Source: Loripinus fragilis
Lineage: Eukaryota > Mollusca > Bivalvia > Lucinida > Lucinidae
DNA: 64,000 nt
NCBI GenBank assembly: GCA_964019695.1
Contig: OZ026530.1
Span: forward strand, 39,926,944-39,990,943
Direction of reading: 5' to 3'
The translations under genes were made by a program, and so were the position numbers. The notes beneath the pieces were generated by a model. That model saw only the letters and a list, made by a program, of their open reading frames with translations. It was not told the DNA's origin and ran no database searches. Positions 12,769 to 24,229 of this stretch are shown in pieces. How positions within the stretch are numbered: position 1 is the stretch's first letter; each line of letters begins with the position of its first letter.

Positions 12769-13110
12769 GATCGTGCGCCGCCCAAATTAACCGTATATAT
12801 TGGACACACAATCCAAGTACCGGCCATATTCGTATTCGCATACACGGTATACGCTTGATAATATTGTATATGTAATGAATTCGCCAGATCTATTTTTATC
12901 AGTGTTTGGTACTGAGACGACCATTTATAAAAACGGGTCAATGGATATTTCGGACACATTTTAGTTACTTTTTTGTCCAGAAAATGCGGAAACATCTACC
13001 AGACGTAAACGTATCTCAACCCCGTATTGATGCAAATTTGAAAATGGTCGAAAGACGGGAACAAGACAACTTTTTTCGTTTCCCGCCGCAGGAATGATGC
13101 GCGTGGACAA
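12769..13110. repeat. Body of tRNA-linked repeat with a peptide-level echo
   Basis: This stretch is paralogous to about 44137-44480. Shared landmarks are 'cgtgcgccgc', 'aataaccgta', 'tgagacga', 'caatggatatttc' and 'gtcgaaagac'. In the common plus-strand frame both copies keep short identical peptide pieces (for example a DIS-T element and VER followed by DNF-RF), but this copy is interrupted by a stop. It may be the relic of a coding element. No known domain is recognised. Confidence 0.55.
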
Positions 13111-13339
13111 TACCCGAAATTGCCCTTAAACAATGAAAAAATAACCGGACAAACAAAACTGTTGTTAGAACTCATTAAGTCTTTACTTTCGCTGTTGGAA
13201 GGTAAACCAGCAAAATGTCATGTCAGTTGCATGATGGTCATGCTTGTTTCATACTAATCATGTTATCTTTAAGCTCTATTTATGGTGATATAAGAAATGT
13301 GTCAGCACATCAAACTCTGGAAACTGCACTGAAACGAAG

Positions 13340-14150
13340 TTATAAGTGGCCAATTTACAGTTCGTGTGCCTGTTAAGAAAATATAAAAAATCTCTCTTAC
13401 ATGAATTTAATGCTATGAAAAAAACTAAGGCTTTGTCGAAATGATCTCATTTTTTATTGACAGGTAGATCTTGCACAGACGAAGTCGGAGAAAAGGTACC
13501 CTCATTTCAAAAATATTTCTCAGATAAGTTATTATCCATTTAAATTGTAATTAGTTTCAAGCTGTTAATAACAGCTGTGATTTAAGATGAAAAAGAATCA
13601 AAAGTTTGAATATGCGTCACTGTTCTACTGTATCTACCTACATGTGTCATTTAAATGATCTTTTATGTTTCACTTTAAAACCGGAAGTGGACACCAGTCT
13701 TTAAAACGTATTGTTAGAAAATGTGTTGATCAAACTGTATTGCGTTTGGTCTAACATAGTCACATTAAATAAAACACATGCAACGATTTTAGTATGTGCA
13801 GCTGATGATTTACAGAAATATTGGAAAATGCAGAAATTGAGATTTAAAAAAAAAACACACACATAAAAAATCGGTCATATTAAGCAAAAAATAAAGTGTT
13901 TGGTGTCTTTAAGTCGGCTAGATGGGTTTGTAATTACCTGATTTTCATTTCGATGAAAACTGCTCTCGAATTGCTTAATTTCTTCAATAAACTGATTTTT
14001 GCATTTTTAATCCAAAAATTGTGAAGTGATAGAAAACTCTTCTAAAGCATCGCTTAACTTTAGTCCATTGGAATTCATCCACTATCATTAGCGCTTAGTC
14101 AGAAAAATGAAAAGGAAAAGTGGCCACTTAGAACTTCGGTTCAGTGTAGT
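13340..14150 (+). mobile_element. Family A element, copy 2
   Basis: Blocks 'cttgcacagacgaagtcgga', 'accggaagtgga', 'ttgcatttttaatcc' and 'attagcgcttagtcagaaa' follow the order of the other family A copies, ending in an inverted-repeat-like 'cttcggttcagtgtag'. The 5' end is diverged and approximate. It lies between the two inverted family E copies. No transposase is present. Confidence 0.6.
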
Positions 14151-14337
14151 TTGAGCTCGGCTTCATCTCATATCCACCTGTTGCAAGTTTAGACCTGAAA
14201 CCTGAAGGGTAGACCTAGCGATTTAATTGGACCAATAAAAATGGGTAAATGTAGCATTGTGTTACAAATTAGATCTACACATTAGATGCATGTAATTAAT
14301 ACGCCATTCTCTCAGCCTTCGAATGTCTGTCTTTGTG

Positions 14338-14625
14338 AGGTTGGCGCCGTTAAACCGGTTTAAGCCCTCCAGTAAAATATTTTACTGACCGTTCCAAGGT
14401 GGTAATTCTTTTGTGGATCTTTTATGTTTTTGTTCTGTCTTGTGTTTGCTATGTCTTTGTCGCGTCTGTTTATATGTGCTTTGTGGTCACCTGCTTGGAA
14501 AGGGCTGACCTCTTGGCTCTCGTTTGTGGTGTCTAACTGTAAGTTTATCACTTTCCCATTGGTATCTTGGGTCAGGTGTGGTACTTGATTGTATCGACTC
14601 CTGATCTTTGCTCCCTTACTTATTT
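14338..14625 (-). repeat. Dispersed repeat family E, copy 3 (right arm of inverted pair)
   Basis: The reverse complement matches 12288-12583 over almost its whole length with few differences, including GGCGCCGTTAAACCGGTTTA at the inner edge. The inner edges of both arms end at the same base phrase, 'gtgaggttggcgcc'. This suggests either two head-to-head insertions or the long terminal repeats of one larger unit. Confidence 0.8.
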
Positions 14626-14714
14626 TAATGGGCGAGTGTATTCCGATATGTATTTTCTGACTACAATAAGCAATTTATTTACTGTGTAGCATAAGAAACT
14701 TGGACTGTTTTCAG

Positions 14715-14825
14715 ATTGTTTGTATTTGTTTGTTGCTCTGTGTTTATGCGTTGACTTGTGACGGAGGCTACATACAGAAAGGACCATCCGGTTGCTATTA
14801 CAGTCGTCGACAATGTGAAGCTAAG
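14715..14825 (+). CDS. Exon 1 candidate: hydrophobic leader plus Cys-rich segment
   Basis: After a good acceptor (ctgttttcag, 14705-14714) the frame reads a strongly hydrophobic stretch (IVCICLLLCVYALT) and then CDGGYIQKGPSGCYYSRRQC. It looks like the core of a secretory signal peptide followed by the start of a mature Cys-rich protein. There is no in-frame ATG before the upstream stop, so the initiator would lie in an earlier exon. A weak donor (AAG|GTTGGT) ends it at 14825. Alternatively the frame reads on: the residues after the last Cys align loosely with the exon at 18620, so the true end is uncertain. The domain is not one I recognise. The shared C-Y-S-x3-C-E motif links it to 18620-18689. 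Confidence 0.45.
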
Positions 14826-14859
14826 GTTGGTGCAAAGGGATTCAATTATAAACAAACAC

Positions 14860-15229
14860 ATAGAGTTGTATTCCTTGGCAGTGTTATAATGTCACGAATT
14901 TATAAATCTTGTTTGATGCTCAACTGGAGAAATGCTCTATAGAATTAATTTTTTTATTAGGGACAGCTAGACCATTTTGTATTCTGGTGGGTGAGTAGCT
15001 GTTTTTTCCATTAGATTAAACAAGATTTTCTTAGGCAAAGTGAAAGCATTTATTTTTGTAACCATAGAAAGTGTTATAATTGCTATTAGGCCCTATACGT
15101 AAGTTTAACTTTTTTTTTCAACAAGTAACAATATATATGATAAACATTCATCAAAGATTTAATAAAAACATCTTACTACCTAGATAGATAATTCGATACC
15201 AGTGCGCAGTTAGCTCTATTTTGATGTTG
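14860..15229. other. AT-rich DNA, no gene recognised
   Basis: Probably an intron if the exon at 14715 is real. No other signal was seen. Confidence 0.4.
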
Positions 15230-16690
15230 ATTCAAACTTGTGCTGGAGGGGTGGGGACATGCTCTCCCAGAAAAAAAAATAAAAAAGATGGTGTGATCTG
15301 GTGCATTCTGAGTGTTCCAAAGTATGATACTATCAACCAAAAAATCAACCATTTTTTAGGATAATAAATCAACAACCCAACATCTGTGCGATATTTTACT
15401 CCAAGATCACTCCAGATGCGTACGTTAGCACAAAAATAAATACATTCACATTTTACAAGTGGGGTCTAGGGGGCAAAAGCCCCCAGAAGGCAAAGAAATG
15501 AAAAAACTTGTTTACATCAAATATTACATACCAGGGGCGTAGAAAGGTCTGTAATGATGTGGACGAAAAAGTGATAATTCACCGGGGCCGCTGGGTCGAG
15601 GTGAATATCGCTTTTAAGGGAGGATAAATTCTTATATATACCGAAATTGAAGTCAATTTGACCTTTCTTTTAAGAATAAAAGTTTGGCTACTTTCACTTT
15701 TGTTGTTAAGGACATGTTCAACCTTCAATCTAAGATATCTAAGGACTTTCTCACAAGTTTAAGCAACTGTTTTTAAAATATTATAATGTAGTATTTTACG
15801 TTTGCAAACGTATATTAATTATCTTAATGAGGAATATAAATGTAAAATGCTATCATAAAACTTTTTTTACAAATTGTTTATTCAAACAAATAAGCAATCA
15901 AAACAAATGAAAACTGTTGTAAAAAATCATGAGAGTCTTTAATTTACCAGTTGGGAGGAAAAACATCAAAGCATGTCAATTTCTAGTTTCACATTTATCA
16001 TGCTATTTTTAGCTCTCAAAAGGGTAATATTGCAGAAGTGTCAAAAATATTATCTTCTGGAAGCTAGTTCAAGCTGGTATTCATGCAATATTAACTTGAG
16101 GACCGGTTTAGATCAGTTTCCAGGTAGACATTGAGATTTATAAAGAAAAATAAGGTCAATCAGGAGACAGGATTATCTCCAGTCATATAAAATAAAAAAA
16201 TATTCGCCATATTAGTCACTAATATCAATTCCGATTAGCTTGTTAGCACGAAAGAAAATACATTTAGATTATGCAAGGAGGGTCTGGGGGCTACCCACCA
16301 AAAGCTGAAGATTTTATTTTAAAAAACAAACGAAATGAAGTCTTTTCCTTAAAGGTTAGATGTTTTTTTTTTACTTTTGCATGGCTCCCTAATTCCCAAA
16401 ACTATGAGCTTGTCCCCGAATCTCTCATAATAATTGCCAGTGCTCCCCAGCTTTTGGTAAATAAATAGCCATTCTCCTCAGATCCCATAAACCCCTGGGG
16501 GCACCATTTGTAGCTAACACTGGTCGAGTTGCTTAAATAAGATGAAATACTAAAATACTTGTTGCTTTGGCCAAAAACGTTGCCCGACCATGCCTAATCC
16601 CCAACCCTTTTCTAGGCAGTGCTAGGGGATTTCTACTGGGTTTTCTAGCTGGGTCATATTGTTTCCCTATCATTCCCATGTAAAAAAAAC
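15230..16690. repeat. Two related copies of an unclassified repeat
   Basis: About 15395-15500 and 16195-16300 share the order 'gttagcac.aaa', 'aatacatt', 'ggtct.ggggg' and a short C-rich block. The region 15725-15850 ('gactttctcacaagtttaag') matches 11000-11080, the start of the compound repeat there. The unit therefore seems to be a rearranged relative of the 10970-12240 repeat. No coding capacity was seen. Confidence 0.45.
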
Positions 16691-16740
16691 TATAATCAAA
16701 ATACAAATGTTTTGGACTTACGGTCCGGTCTGTTTTTAGC

Positions 16741-17720
16741 TCACTTGAGCCGCTTCGTCCGTGGAACGTCGTGAGTATTTACTCTTCTTTAAACAACATC
16801 TCCTACTTAACAACTGGCCCAAATGCCCTCTTCCAGAATTACCTAAATGGTTCACCTCCGCCACACAAGATGGCCAACAGAGCTCTAGATAATAATTATT
16901 CAAAACGACATCTTTTCCTGAACCAATAGTCCAAATTCATAATAACTTCACTGAAATGTTTCTCATAATACCCTTTGCCATACTTGCCAAAACGGATCAG
17001 CTACGACTATTATGATGGCAGTAAGAGCTATAAATAAGAAATATCTAAAAACGGTATCGTCTCCTGAACGACTAGTCCAAATTCAAAATAATTTCACAGA
17101 AATGCTCTTCTTAATGCCCTCTGCCAAATTTACCTAAATGGGTATAGCTACCAGAGCTCTAGATAAGACATTTATTAAATTGATACCTCCTCATGAACTA
17201 CTGGTCAAAATTAAAAATGTTTTCACAGAAATATTCCTCATAATGACATTTGCCATATTCCCAATAGTTTCGCTCCACCTATTTAATAGACTGCCTGAGC
17301 TCTAGATAAGACATATATTTCGACGATATCTCCTCCTTAACCACTTGTCAAAACTCAAAGTAAAAAAAAGGCAAAGATCAGGAATCGAAAAATCCAGTAC
17401 CACATCTGACCCAGGACACTGAACGGGAATGTGCCATAAATACACGAAAACATCACATACAAAAGAGCCAAGAAGTCAGCCCTTTTGCAAAACAGGTGAC
17501 CTCAAGGCTACAAGAAACGCCATCTTTACCTGAACCAGTGGTCCAAAGTCCAAAACAAATCACCAAAAAACGTCCTTATATTACCTCTGTCAAAATTGCA
17601 CAGACAGATTTGCCTACTATTCAAGATAGCCGCCTGAGCTCTAGATAAGAAACATCTTAAAACGATATCTCCTCCTTAATCACTTCTCCAAATTCAAAAT
17701 ACTTTCACAAAATGTTTCTT
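16741..17720 (+). repeat. Degenerate ~140-150 bp tandem array headed by AGCTCACTTGAGC
   Basis: An inverted motif, AGCTCACTTGAGC, opens a series of diverged units, each with 'gctctagataaga' (near 16885, 17155, 17300 and 17638) and 'ttcaaaat.a.ttcac.gaaat'. A partial family E copy interrupts the array at about 17355-17520. It is non-coding. Confidence 0.6.
17355..17520 (+). repeat. Family E fragment inside the tandem array
   Basis: The phrases 'agatcaggaatcga', 'cacatctgacccaggac' and 'agccaagaagtcagccctt' identify a diverged, truncated family E copy. It breaks the surrounding array, so it inserted after the array formed. Confidence 0.65.
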
Positions 17721-17989
17721 ATAAGGCCTTCATACAAAATTGGCGAACCGGATTTGCTCTGTTGAACAATTTCGCCACCAGAGCTACATGTAAACATAGA
17801 AATATTTACACCACATCCAATCCATTGGTCAAGATTCAAAATAATTATACAAAACTTTTATTGATTGATCAAATCTACGCTAATCCTTGTTCTTTATATT
17901 GTTCAAATGATTATACTATGCTGAACAAATATACCTGTAGGATTAAGAGATCAGATGAGCATTTCATGGCCACATGCAACCTTTAACAC

Positions 17990-18210
17990 GGTTATATCTA
18001 GGTCTTATCGGCGTATATATTCTTCATTTTATGCTTTATTGTCATCAAAATGCTAAACAGATCAGCAAAAGCCTACTGATTAGCATGTTGCTTATAAGCC
18101 TTTTAGTGCTTTATTGTGTTTTCGCGACTTTCTCTTGTGGTGTCCTGAGTCAGGTTGTATCGATTCCTGATATTTTCCTCCTTATTTACTTTAACAGGCG
18201 CTACATACAT
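17990..18210 (-). repeat. Family E fragment (inverted)
   Basis: On the minus strand it shows the 'atcaggaatcgatacaacc' and 'tgactcaggacacc' head of family E; the rest is diverged. The plus-strand frame over it (17974-18240), which looks hydrophobic, is an accident of the repeat's reverse complement. Confidence 0.55.
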
Positions 18211-18619
18211 GTAATGATAAAATGCTTAAAAATTGATTAGCAGAGAACAAATGATAAATATTTTGCTTTTTAGCTTATAGTGCTTAATCAGCACTTTTAA
18301 GCGGCTGCTAAATAGTCTAAACACCTCAGGCAACAGTTGTGTTGTAGGGAAGTGATCGTTTTACTATACGTAAGGCAGATCTTAGTTTTCGTATGTGGCC
18401 GTGGTCCTTGACTCTAAGGTCCTATTGATGATCTAAATAAGTTGTCGCAATCTAAAATCCATTATGCAAAAAGTAATCACAGCCAGAAATTCAATATTGC
18501 TTTAGGAATTATAGCATGTGACCCCCAATATATACAAAGGGCCATCCTGTCTTAACTGTATGAAATTTTATAGGAAATTCCATTGGTACACAATGGGCTA
18601 ATTAAGTTGTGTTTTATAG

Positions 18620-18689
18620 TGTTGCTATAGTGAGAAGAAATGTGAGCCAACAGCATATAGAGGAAGGACATATTACAAGTGTGTTACTG
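18620..18689 (+). CDS. Exon 2 candidate: small Cys-rich module
   Basis: A clean acceptor (gttttatag) and donor (ctg|gtatgt) bound 70 bases reading CCYSEKKCEPTAYRGRTYY followed by KCVTG. Four cysteines in 24 residues and flanking consensus splice sites are hard to explain by chance. The C-[CY]-Y-S-x3-C-E motif is shared with 14715-14825, and CC-EKKC recurs after the sushi domain at 31363-31542. I do not recognise the domain. It enters in phase 0 and leaves in phase 1, which matches the phase-1 acceptor of the next sushi exon at 20885. Probably extracellular. Confidence 0.55.
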
Positions 18690-18717
18690 GTATGTACAGG
18701 TTACTTGTATATAGAGG

Positions 18718-18860
18718 ATCTTACATGAGTGCTCATGTTTTATTGAATTTATTAAACGAGTTGGGGAAAAGAGATTAAATGCGAGGCTTGCGGAGCATTT
18801 TATCTGTTTTTCGCAACGAGTTTAATAAATTCAATAAAACAAGAGCACGAATGTTACATT
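18718..18860. repeat. Long hairpin (foldback element)
   Basis: The left arm (GTGCTCATGTTTTATTGAAT, continuing through 'ttattaaacgagtt') pairs with the right arm ending near 18848 with very few mismatches, around a loop near 18785-18795. The pairing extends outward to imperfect 'ttacat'/'atgtaa' ends. It is a foldback mobile element relic rather than a terminator. Confidence 0.8.
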
Positions 18861-19224
18861 CAATTTATCATATGGCGTTAAGATTACTTTGAAATTTCAT
18901 TTCTGCCGTAATAACGTTATACCTTTGTCATTATGTACGCAACGTTGTTATGGATGTCATAACGTTTCCCGTAAATCTATAAACCACAAGTGGTTTATCG
19001 ATTTTATTGCATGGTGTTAGTTCATTCTCAGACGCGACGTCATATGATAATGCACATTAGGTACTAACATACACATGGGTGGTAAATCTTGGAACTACCA
19101 GGAAATTGTGTTAACGTAATTTTGTTCCCAAGCCACATCCGGGACACTTCATGCCGAAAATTGGGTAAACAAGGGTCAGTGTCTTTTTCAGTACAGTGCC
19201 AGTTCGAAGCCCATATCTGTTAAA

Positions 19225-19500
19225 ATTAAATGCGATAAACCCATGGCACCGTAAGGAAGAGCCACACAACAATCACGAGATACCAGGAAGACAAAGCAAC
19301 CAACTCTCCTTTCCCCATCAAGATGATTGCAAGACTAGGACGGACATAAAGTAACGTACAACAAAACAAAGAGCATTTACAGATCCCACAATGGGAGTTA
19401 CAATAAACAACCAGTCAACAAAAACAGAACAACCGCCTTAGAACGGACAACACACTAAGCCACCGGGGTGGGGCTTAAATGCATTTTACTGGTACCAAAT
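19225..19500 (+). repeat. Dispersed repeat family D, copy 2
   Basis: This copy starts at 'gcgataaacccatggcaccg', so it is 5'-truncated relative to 30660, and ends with 'accgccttagaacgg..' and 'ggggtggggcttaaatgcat'. The tail resembles the family E tail, supporting a common origin of D and E. Confidence 0.7.
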
Positions 19501-20884
19501 CATCGCCCTCGATTCTGCTGTTGTTGAAGTATAATAAATATTCAACTCGCATGGAAGTCTCCTAAATATTGCAATGCATCATCATAGAGAAACACTCTAA
19601 TCAAATTAACACACTTTGATGAAACAAAGAAAAGGGCTCACGACTCACAGATAATCAGAGCTAAAGATAATCTCAAGTTGAGCCACGGTGGACCCAGCTA
19701 CAGATAAGCAACATCAGGCACTAACCCACCGATTAAAGCTTTACGTCAGAGCCGTCATAAAGTCTGGATTTTTATATTTTTTTTAATTAAATAAATATGT
19801 GATATCGGTATATGAAAAAAGTATTTATTTTCAGACGATGCCAAATTATCACTTATCAGTAATAGCCTAAGCGAAAAAAAAACTTTTACGTCAAACCCTT
19901 GCAGTTATAAAATGGTTTATCTCTTGTAAATACAAAATGTGTACTTCAAAAAACATTGATGACTCAGAAAAACTGCTGTAATATTGAATTATACCAAGCA
20001 ACTATAACTTGCGACTCCTAGATATACTCAGAAAAACAATTGAAGGATATTTAAATTCAGTCCCATCTCTAACATTCAATACAATAAAAAAACTTTACTA
20101 ATTATGCATGCATTTCATAGTCCCAGATATCTGCAATCAAAATGGATGCTTTATTTTAGTCACGCTTCAAAGGTTTAAGTACAGTGTAAATTCAAATGGT
20201 TCAACCCTCTATACTGAAAAGTCACAAACGTTCAAAAATGATTGAAACCTATTTTTATGGTTTGTATTCCATAATGGCTGGCTCCAAAATCATCGCTGGT
20301 CCTCCCTCTAAGAAATGAAGCTGTTGTAAGTGTTTTATTGCAAATTTGTGGTCAAATTTGCCGGGGTATGCCATATTGGTGTATTTTTGTTGAAGAAGTT
20401 GTCCCATTATTAGGGGAAATGACTGATAAATTGGTGTTAACTTTAGTCTGTGGTCGGAATTAGAACATAAGCAATGACCTGGTAAAGGTTTCAGCAAAAA
20501 TTGAGAGCGCTAAATTGTTTGCTTGTGAACTTTGGGTAGAGAGGGTCGGTACATTTGGTGTAGTACTGTATCGTAACCAATGACCCGTGAATTTCAATTT
20601 GCATTTTGATGAATTGCATAGTGATACATGTAATTCTGTCAAATGACAAAAATAATGTGTTTGAAAAATTACATTCCCAAATGTTATAAAGTCAAAATAA
20701 TTTTAATATTCTCCAATTGTTTTTCTGAGTATATATACGACAGACTATCAAAAATTTATTGCAAACAACAAAATGTTTAAAAAGGGTTATATACTCTCTA
20801 TGTTACATATAAATGATAGCATATTGAAAAATATAAAGGTTATTTAAGATGTATAGTACCTACTGTCGTCTTTTTGTTTTATAG
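19501..20884. other. AT-rich DNA, no gene recognised
   Basis: Minus-strand open frames at 20255-20497 and 20460-20642 overlap in different frames and show no domain. No splice-bounded island was found. Probably intronic if the flanking Cys-rich exons belong to one gene. Confidence 0.4.
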
Positions 20885-20962
20885 TGGACTGTGGAAGGTT
20901 GTCAGACCCTGCCTACGGTCACGTTACCACCCGCGGTGGAACAACCTTTGAAGAATTGACAG
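20885..20962 (+). pseudogene. Truncated sushi/CCP exon
   Basis: After an acceptor (gttttatag, ending 20884) the frame gives VDCGRLSDPAYGHVTTRGGT, then a TFEEL stretch: the first half of a sushi (complement control protein) domain, closely matching the exon at 23556. The second half, with the YxC, the third and fourth Cys and the Trp, is missing. The reading runs directly into a family C repeat and a stop. No GT donor lies at the break. Entry is phase 1, as expected for sushi exons. The exon appears destroyed by the repeat or by a deletion at its edge. Confidence 0.75.
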
Positions 20963-20965
20963 AAT

Positions 20966-21140
20966 GGACTGGCGGGCCGATGATGGCCCAAAATTGAATG
21001 ATGGCTTGCTTTAAGAAATTTCAGGGTATTGCTATAAAGATCTTTATTTTTGTGATTTTTCAGGAGGGGGGGCGGGGGGTCCGGATTCCCCCTCTAGATC
21101 CGTGCATGCATTCGCAGGTCGTTCACACTTTCGTGGTGTG
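20966..21140 (-). repeat. Family C repeat abutting the broken sushi exon
   Basis: Read on the minus strand it has the 'ggatcc/ggatctaga' G/C-rich block, 'gattccccc', and 'ccatcatcggcccgccagtc', as in the copy at 61450-61740. Its end coincides with the point where the sushi homology at 20885-20962 stops. Confidence 0.65.
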
Positions 21141-22552
21141 GCCCGTTTATACCTAAACCTAAGCTGTAATTAGGAAAACTTTGGCCAACATCTGAAGGTA
21201 TTATTTTTCATGACGAAAACGTGTTTATATAAGGAAACATAAAATGAAGGTTTGGAAAAAAGGCTTTGGGCCACGAACGAATCTTCAATGAGTAATAGAA
21301 ATACCATCTTATTTGACGTTATGCACGTTAGTATTCATCTACTTGTAGGTGCATAAGGACAGAAGTTTTTTTTATCTGCTGACTCTAAATATTATTTGTT
21401 TCGTTGAAAAAAATAATATATTTTTGAGGTTCTGTTTATGTATATTTGAGAGTGGCACTGTTAAAAGTGATTGTCATATGCAGTAACATTATGAAATATT
21501 TAAAGAATTAATACACGCTGTTGGTTTACTTTAGTACTTTTACTGTTTGTTCAAGAGATATTTAAAAATGCCCTGAAAGTGACTAGTCAACTGGTCATTT
21601 TCAGAGTGTTTTTTTTTCGCCCCCCTCCTCGCCCGACCCTCAATCTGAAAAATCAACTAATAAAGACATTCTTGCCTAAGAGAAGCTGTCCGCAACCACT
21701 GGCGGCCATGTTTGTTTTTCATGGATAGATTTTGTTTTAGCCATTTCTGTCAAATTATTGTGAATTCTAATCAGTGGTTTCAGAATTTGTTTTAAAGATT
21801 CCTTTGCAGCAATTAAGTTATAGTTATACCATGGGTTGTCCGCCTGTACGCGGAGATACATGTACTCCACTAGATTTTCCGAGTGGATTATCTTAGGTAA
21901 ATGTGCACAAACTATGTTATACCACCTACATCAGTGTAGACCTTGCACATCACGCGATGTTTCGTTATAAAGTTGGTAAGGGTGGTATAATGAGCTGTGC
22001 ATCCTGGTGGCCATGTTTTTTGACAAAAGGTCGGGTAAAATTGACCCGAATTATCATTTGAAAGCAATTGCTGACGACAGGTGTGGTCTGTCCGTGTGTA
22101 ACGACGGCAGGGTCCCAAAATCAAACTTTTCACAGGGGCGTAGCTTGATTAATACGCAAATGTACGCAACTTCGGGGACGTTTATGAAGAAAAAATCTAA
22201 AAGGGAGCATTTACAAATAGCGTAGACCCCGATGAGACGCCACAAAACGCGGTGTATCATCAGGGCCTGCGCTATATACCATGCTTACCACATTCTTGGT
22301 AATGGTGTACAATACTAAATCGTATATGAATCAGGAACTCTTTCATTTCGATAATGGGTGTACACCCTCAAACGGGCTTTAGAACTGATAATGACATCAT
22401 AACTCCATCCAAAATCTTAATTAAGACACATTAGAAATGCTTTTCTACACATATCTTGTGTGTGTGTCATCAAGAAACCTTCAGAACTGGGATATAATAT
22501 TCTCGCCCACATATCTCTCAAGACAAGCTGTTCCATAGGCAAAACGCAGTGC
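21141..22552. other. No gene recognised
   Basis: Overlapping short frames at 21912-22260 on both strands have no domain. A repeated motif ('gtgtacaatac', 'gggtgtacaccc') is visible near 22305-22370 but is too short to define an element. Confidence 0.4.
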
Positions 22553-22626
22553 GGAATTTCCTTATCCCATCCACGTGACCTGCTTATCCCGTCCACATGA
22601 CCTGCCTATCCCATCCACGTGACTTA
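22553..22626. repeat. Three 22-bp tandem units
   Basis: Three head-to-tail copies of a unit on the model 'c[ct]tatccc[ag]tccac[ag]tgacctg', the last slightly shortened. A minisatellite-scale repeat of no evident function. Confidence 0.8.
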
Positions 22627-23059
22627 AAATGATAACAATTTAGGCTGTTTTCAGAGCAATTCACGCCTAAATAGTATGTAGAAATATCAAAACGGCAATA
22701 TCTAGTGCGTCCGCCATTTGCGCATTGTTGAATGACGTCAAAAACATTTCTGACGTCACTAAAATGCAACAACAATGTGACGCACGTTATTGACACAGTT
22801 TGGCGCCACGACGTCTTTGTCAAAAGATACTGACACTCACGTTAGTTTCAAACCCCAATAAAAACCAAACCGACGCTTGAAATGCTGTTTCGATTCCGTT
22901 TTTAGGTGCAAACTATGTTTACACCCATTTCTGCATCTGGAAAATTCGCTGGTGAACTTATTTTTTAGATTGGAACAAACGCAGAAAATCTAAAAAATTA
23001 TGCAGAACTGACAGAATTTATATAAAACCTTAAAAAGTCACAAAGTGGTCGAGAAAAAG

Positions 23060-23210
23060 TATCCATCATGATGTATTGATGTGGGACAAGGAAATCCCAC
23101 CCTCGGACCTGAATAATTTCGTCAGAAACTCGGCAGAGCCTCGTTTCTGACGAATTATTCTGGTCCTCGGGTGGGATTTCCTTGTCCCACAATAATACAT
23201 ATGAAGGATA
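23060..23210. repeat. Long hairpin (foldback element)
   Basis: The arms start 'gtgggacaaggaaatcccac' and end with the mirror 'gtgggatttccttgtcccac'. The inner part also pairs ('tttcgtcagaaac' with 'gtttctgacgaa'), leaving a tiny loop near 23133-23140. The total is about 150 bp with nearly complete self-pairing, typical of a palindromic MITE-like insertion. Confidence 0.85.
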
Positions 23211-23555
23211 CTCTTAATCCCATATGTTCGTCTCAAAATGCGGTTTTGCGTATATGGTAGCTAAGCCCATGTTTCACAACATGTATGAGTACTTCGTGCC
23301 CACATGAGCTAAAAATAAATCAAACCTTTTTCGACATGAATATGGCATTTTTTCTTCTGTTGAAGCAAAATAAAAGTATATTTCACTAATGAGCTACATG
23401 TATACTGTTTTACTTCACTCAATGAAATAAATGTCACATTTTACATCAACAATATATATATTCCTATTATTCTGGAGCAAACATATTTAAAATTTGAATA
23501 TTGGAGCTAAAATGTTATGTTTTATTTTGTTTATGACGACATACCCACACCGAAG

Positions 23556-23742
23556 GGGAGCGTTGACTGTGGTCCATTACCTGACCCTACAAATGGCAAG
23601 GTAGTCACACCCATTGGGACAACTCTCGAAAGGTTGGCAACATACACATGCGACGACGGATATGTATTGAGTCAAACAGGCAGCAGAATATGTCTGAGTT
23701 CAGGCCAATGGAGCCACACAGCGCCCACATGTGAACCCGTTG
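23556..23742 (+). CDS. Sushi/CCP domain exon
   Basis: The exon encodes one complete sushi (CCP) domain: VDCGPLPDPTNGKVV..., YTCDDGY, RICLSSGQWS, and APTC, giving the four cysteines, the Trp and the Gly-Tyr pair in the family's usual places over about 58 residues. A strong donor (gttg|gtaagt) ends it in phase 1. Sushi domains fold into small beta modules in complement-type and adhesion proteins, outside the cell. The acceptor is unclear: the nearest AGs (23555 and 23560) give phase 0 or 2, not the phase 1 seen at 20885 and 31363, and the polypyrimidine stretch is interrupted. The frame is open back to 23511. Confidence 0.8.
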
Positions 23743-24229
23743 GTAAGTTGTGAATTTGCTCATAATCAACCCTTTGTATTTTAATGGATTTTATACTGGT
23801 TTGATACAATTAACTTGGGATGATCCATTGTATATATTATAAAATAAATATTATTTATGTCTGAAGATCTTTTTTACCCTAATAAGCCGTGTAGACCCTG
23901 ATAAAATGCCACATTATGGCATTTAGTGTTTGCCAGTTCCCATTTAGGGGTTTCCAGTGTACAAGTCTTAAGAACGTGGTTAGGTTCTTAAATTCTAAGG
24001 TACAACTAGAAATGATGTTTGTGAACCACTATGTCCCCATCCCTTTGCTTGTCAAGAAGGGTTCATAACACACGGGTCATCTTAAGTTTTAAGCGTCTAG
24101 CTATACTACAAATCAGCCCCTATCAGCTGACTTAATTTGAACGAAAATAGAATAAAACATAATTGCACCCAGTAATCAGCTGACAAAGTTTGAAGCTGCT
24201 AGCTATAAAATGTTTCGAGATACATGTAT
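23743..24229. other. Probable intron sequence
   Basis: Begins with the consensus donor of the sushi exon. No further feature is supported. Confidence 0.45.

Noticed and set aside
17974..18240. 88-codon hydrophobic frame resembling a membrane protein
   Set aside because: Most of it is the reverse complement of a family E fragment; the hydrophobic look comes from T-rich antisense sequence.
20255..20497. Minus-strand 80-codon frame with Cys and Pro residues
   Set aside because: No recognised domain and no clear splice sites; overlaps another frame on the same strand. Left as unexplained rather than called.
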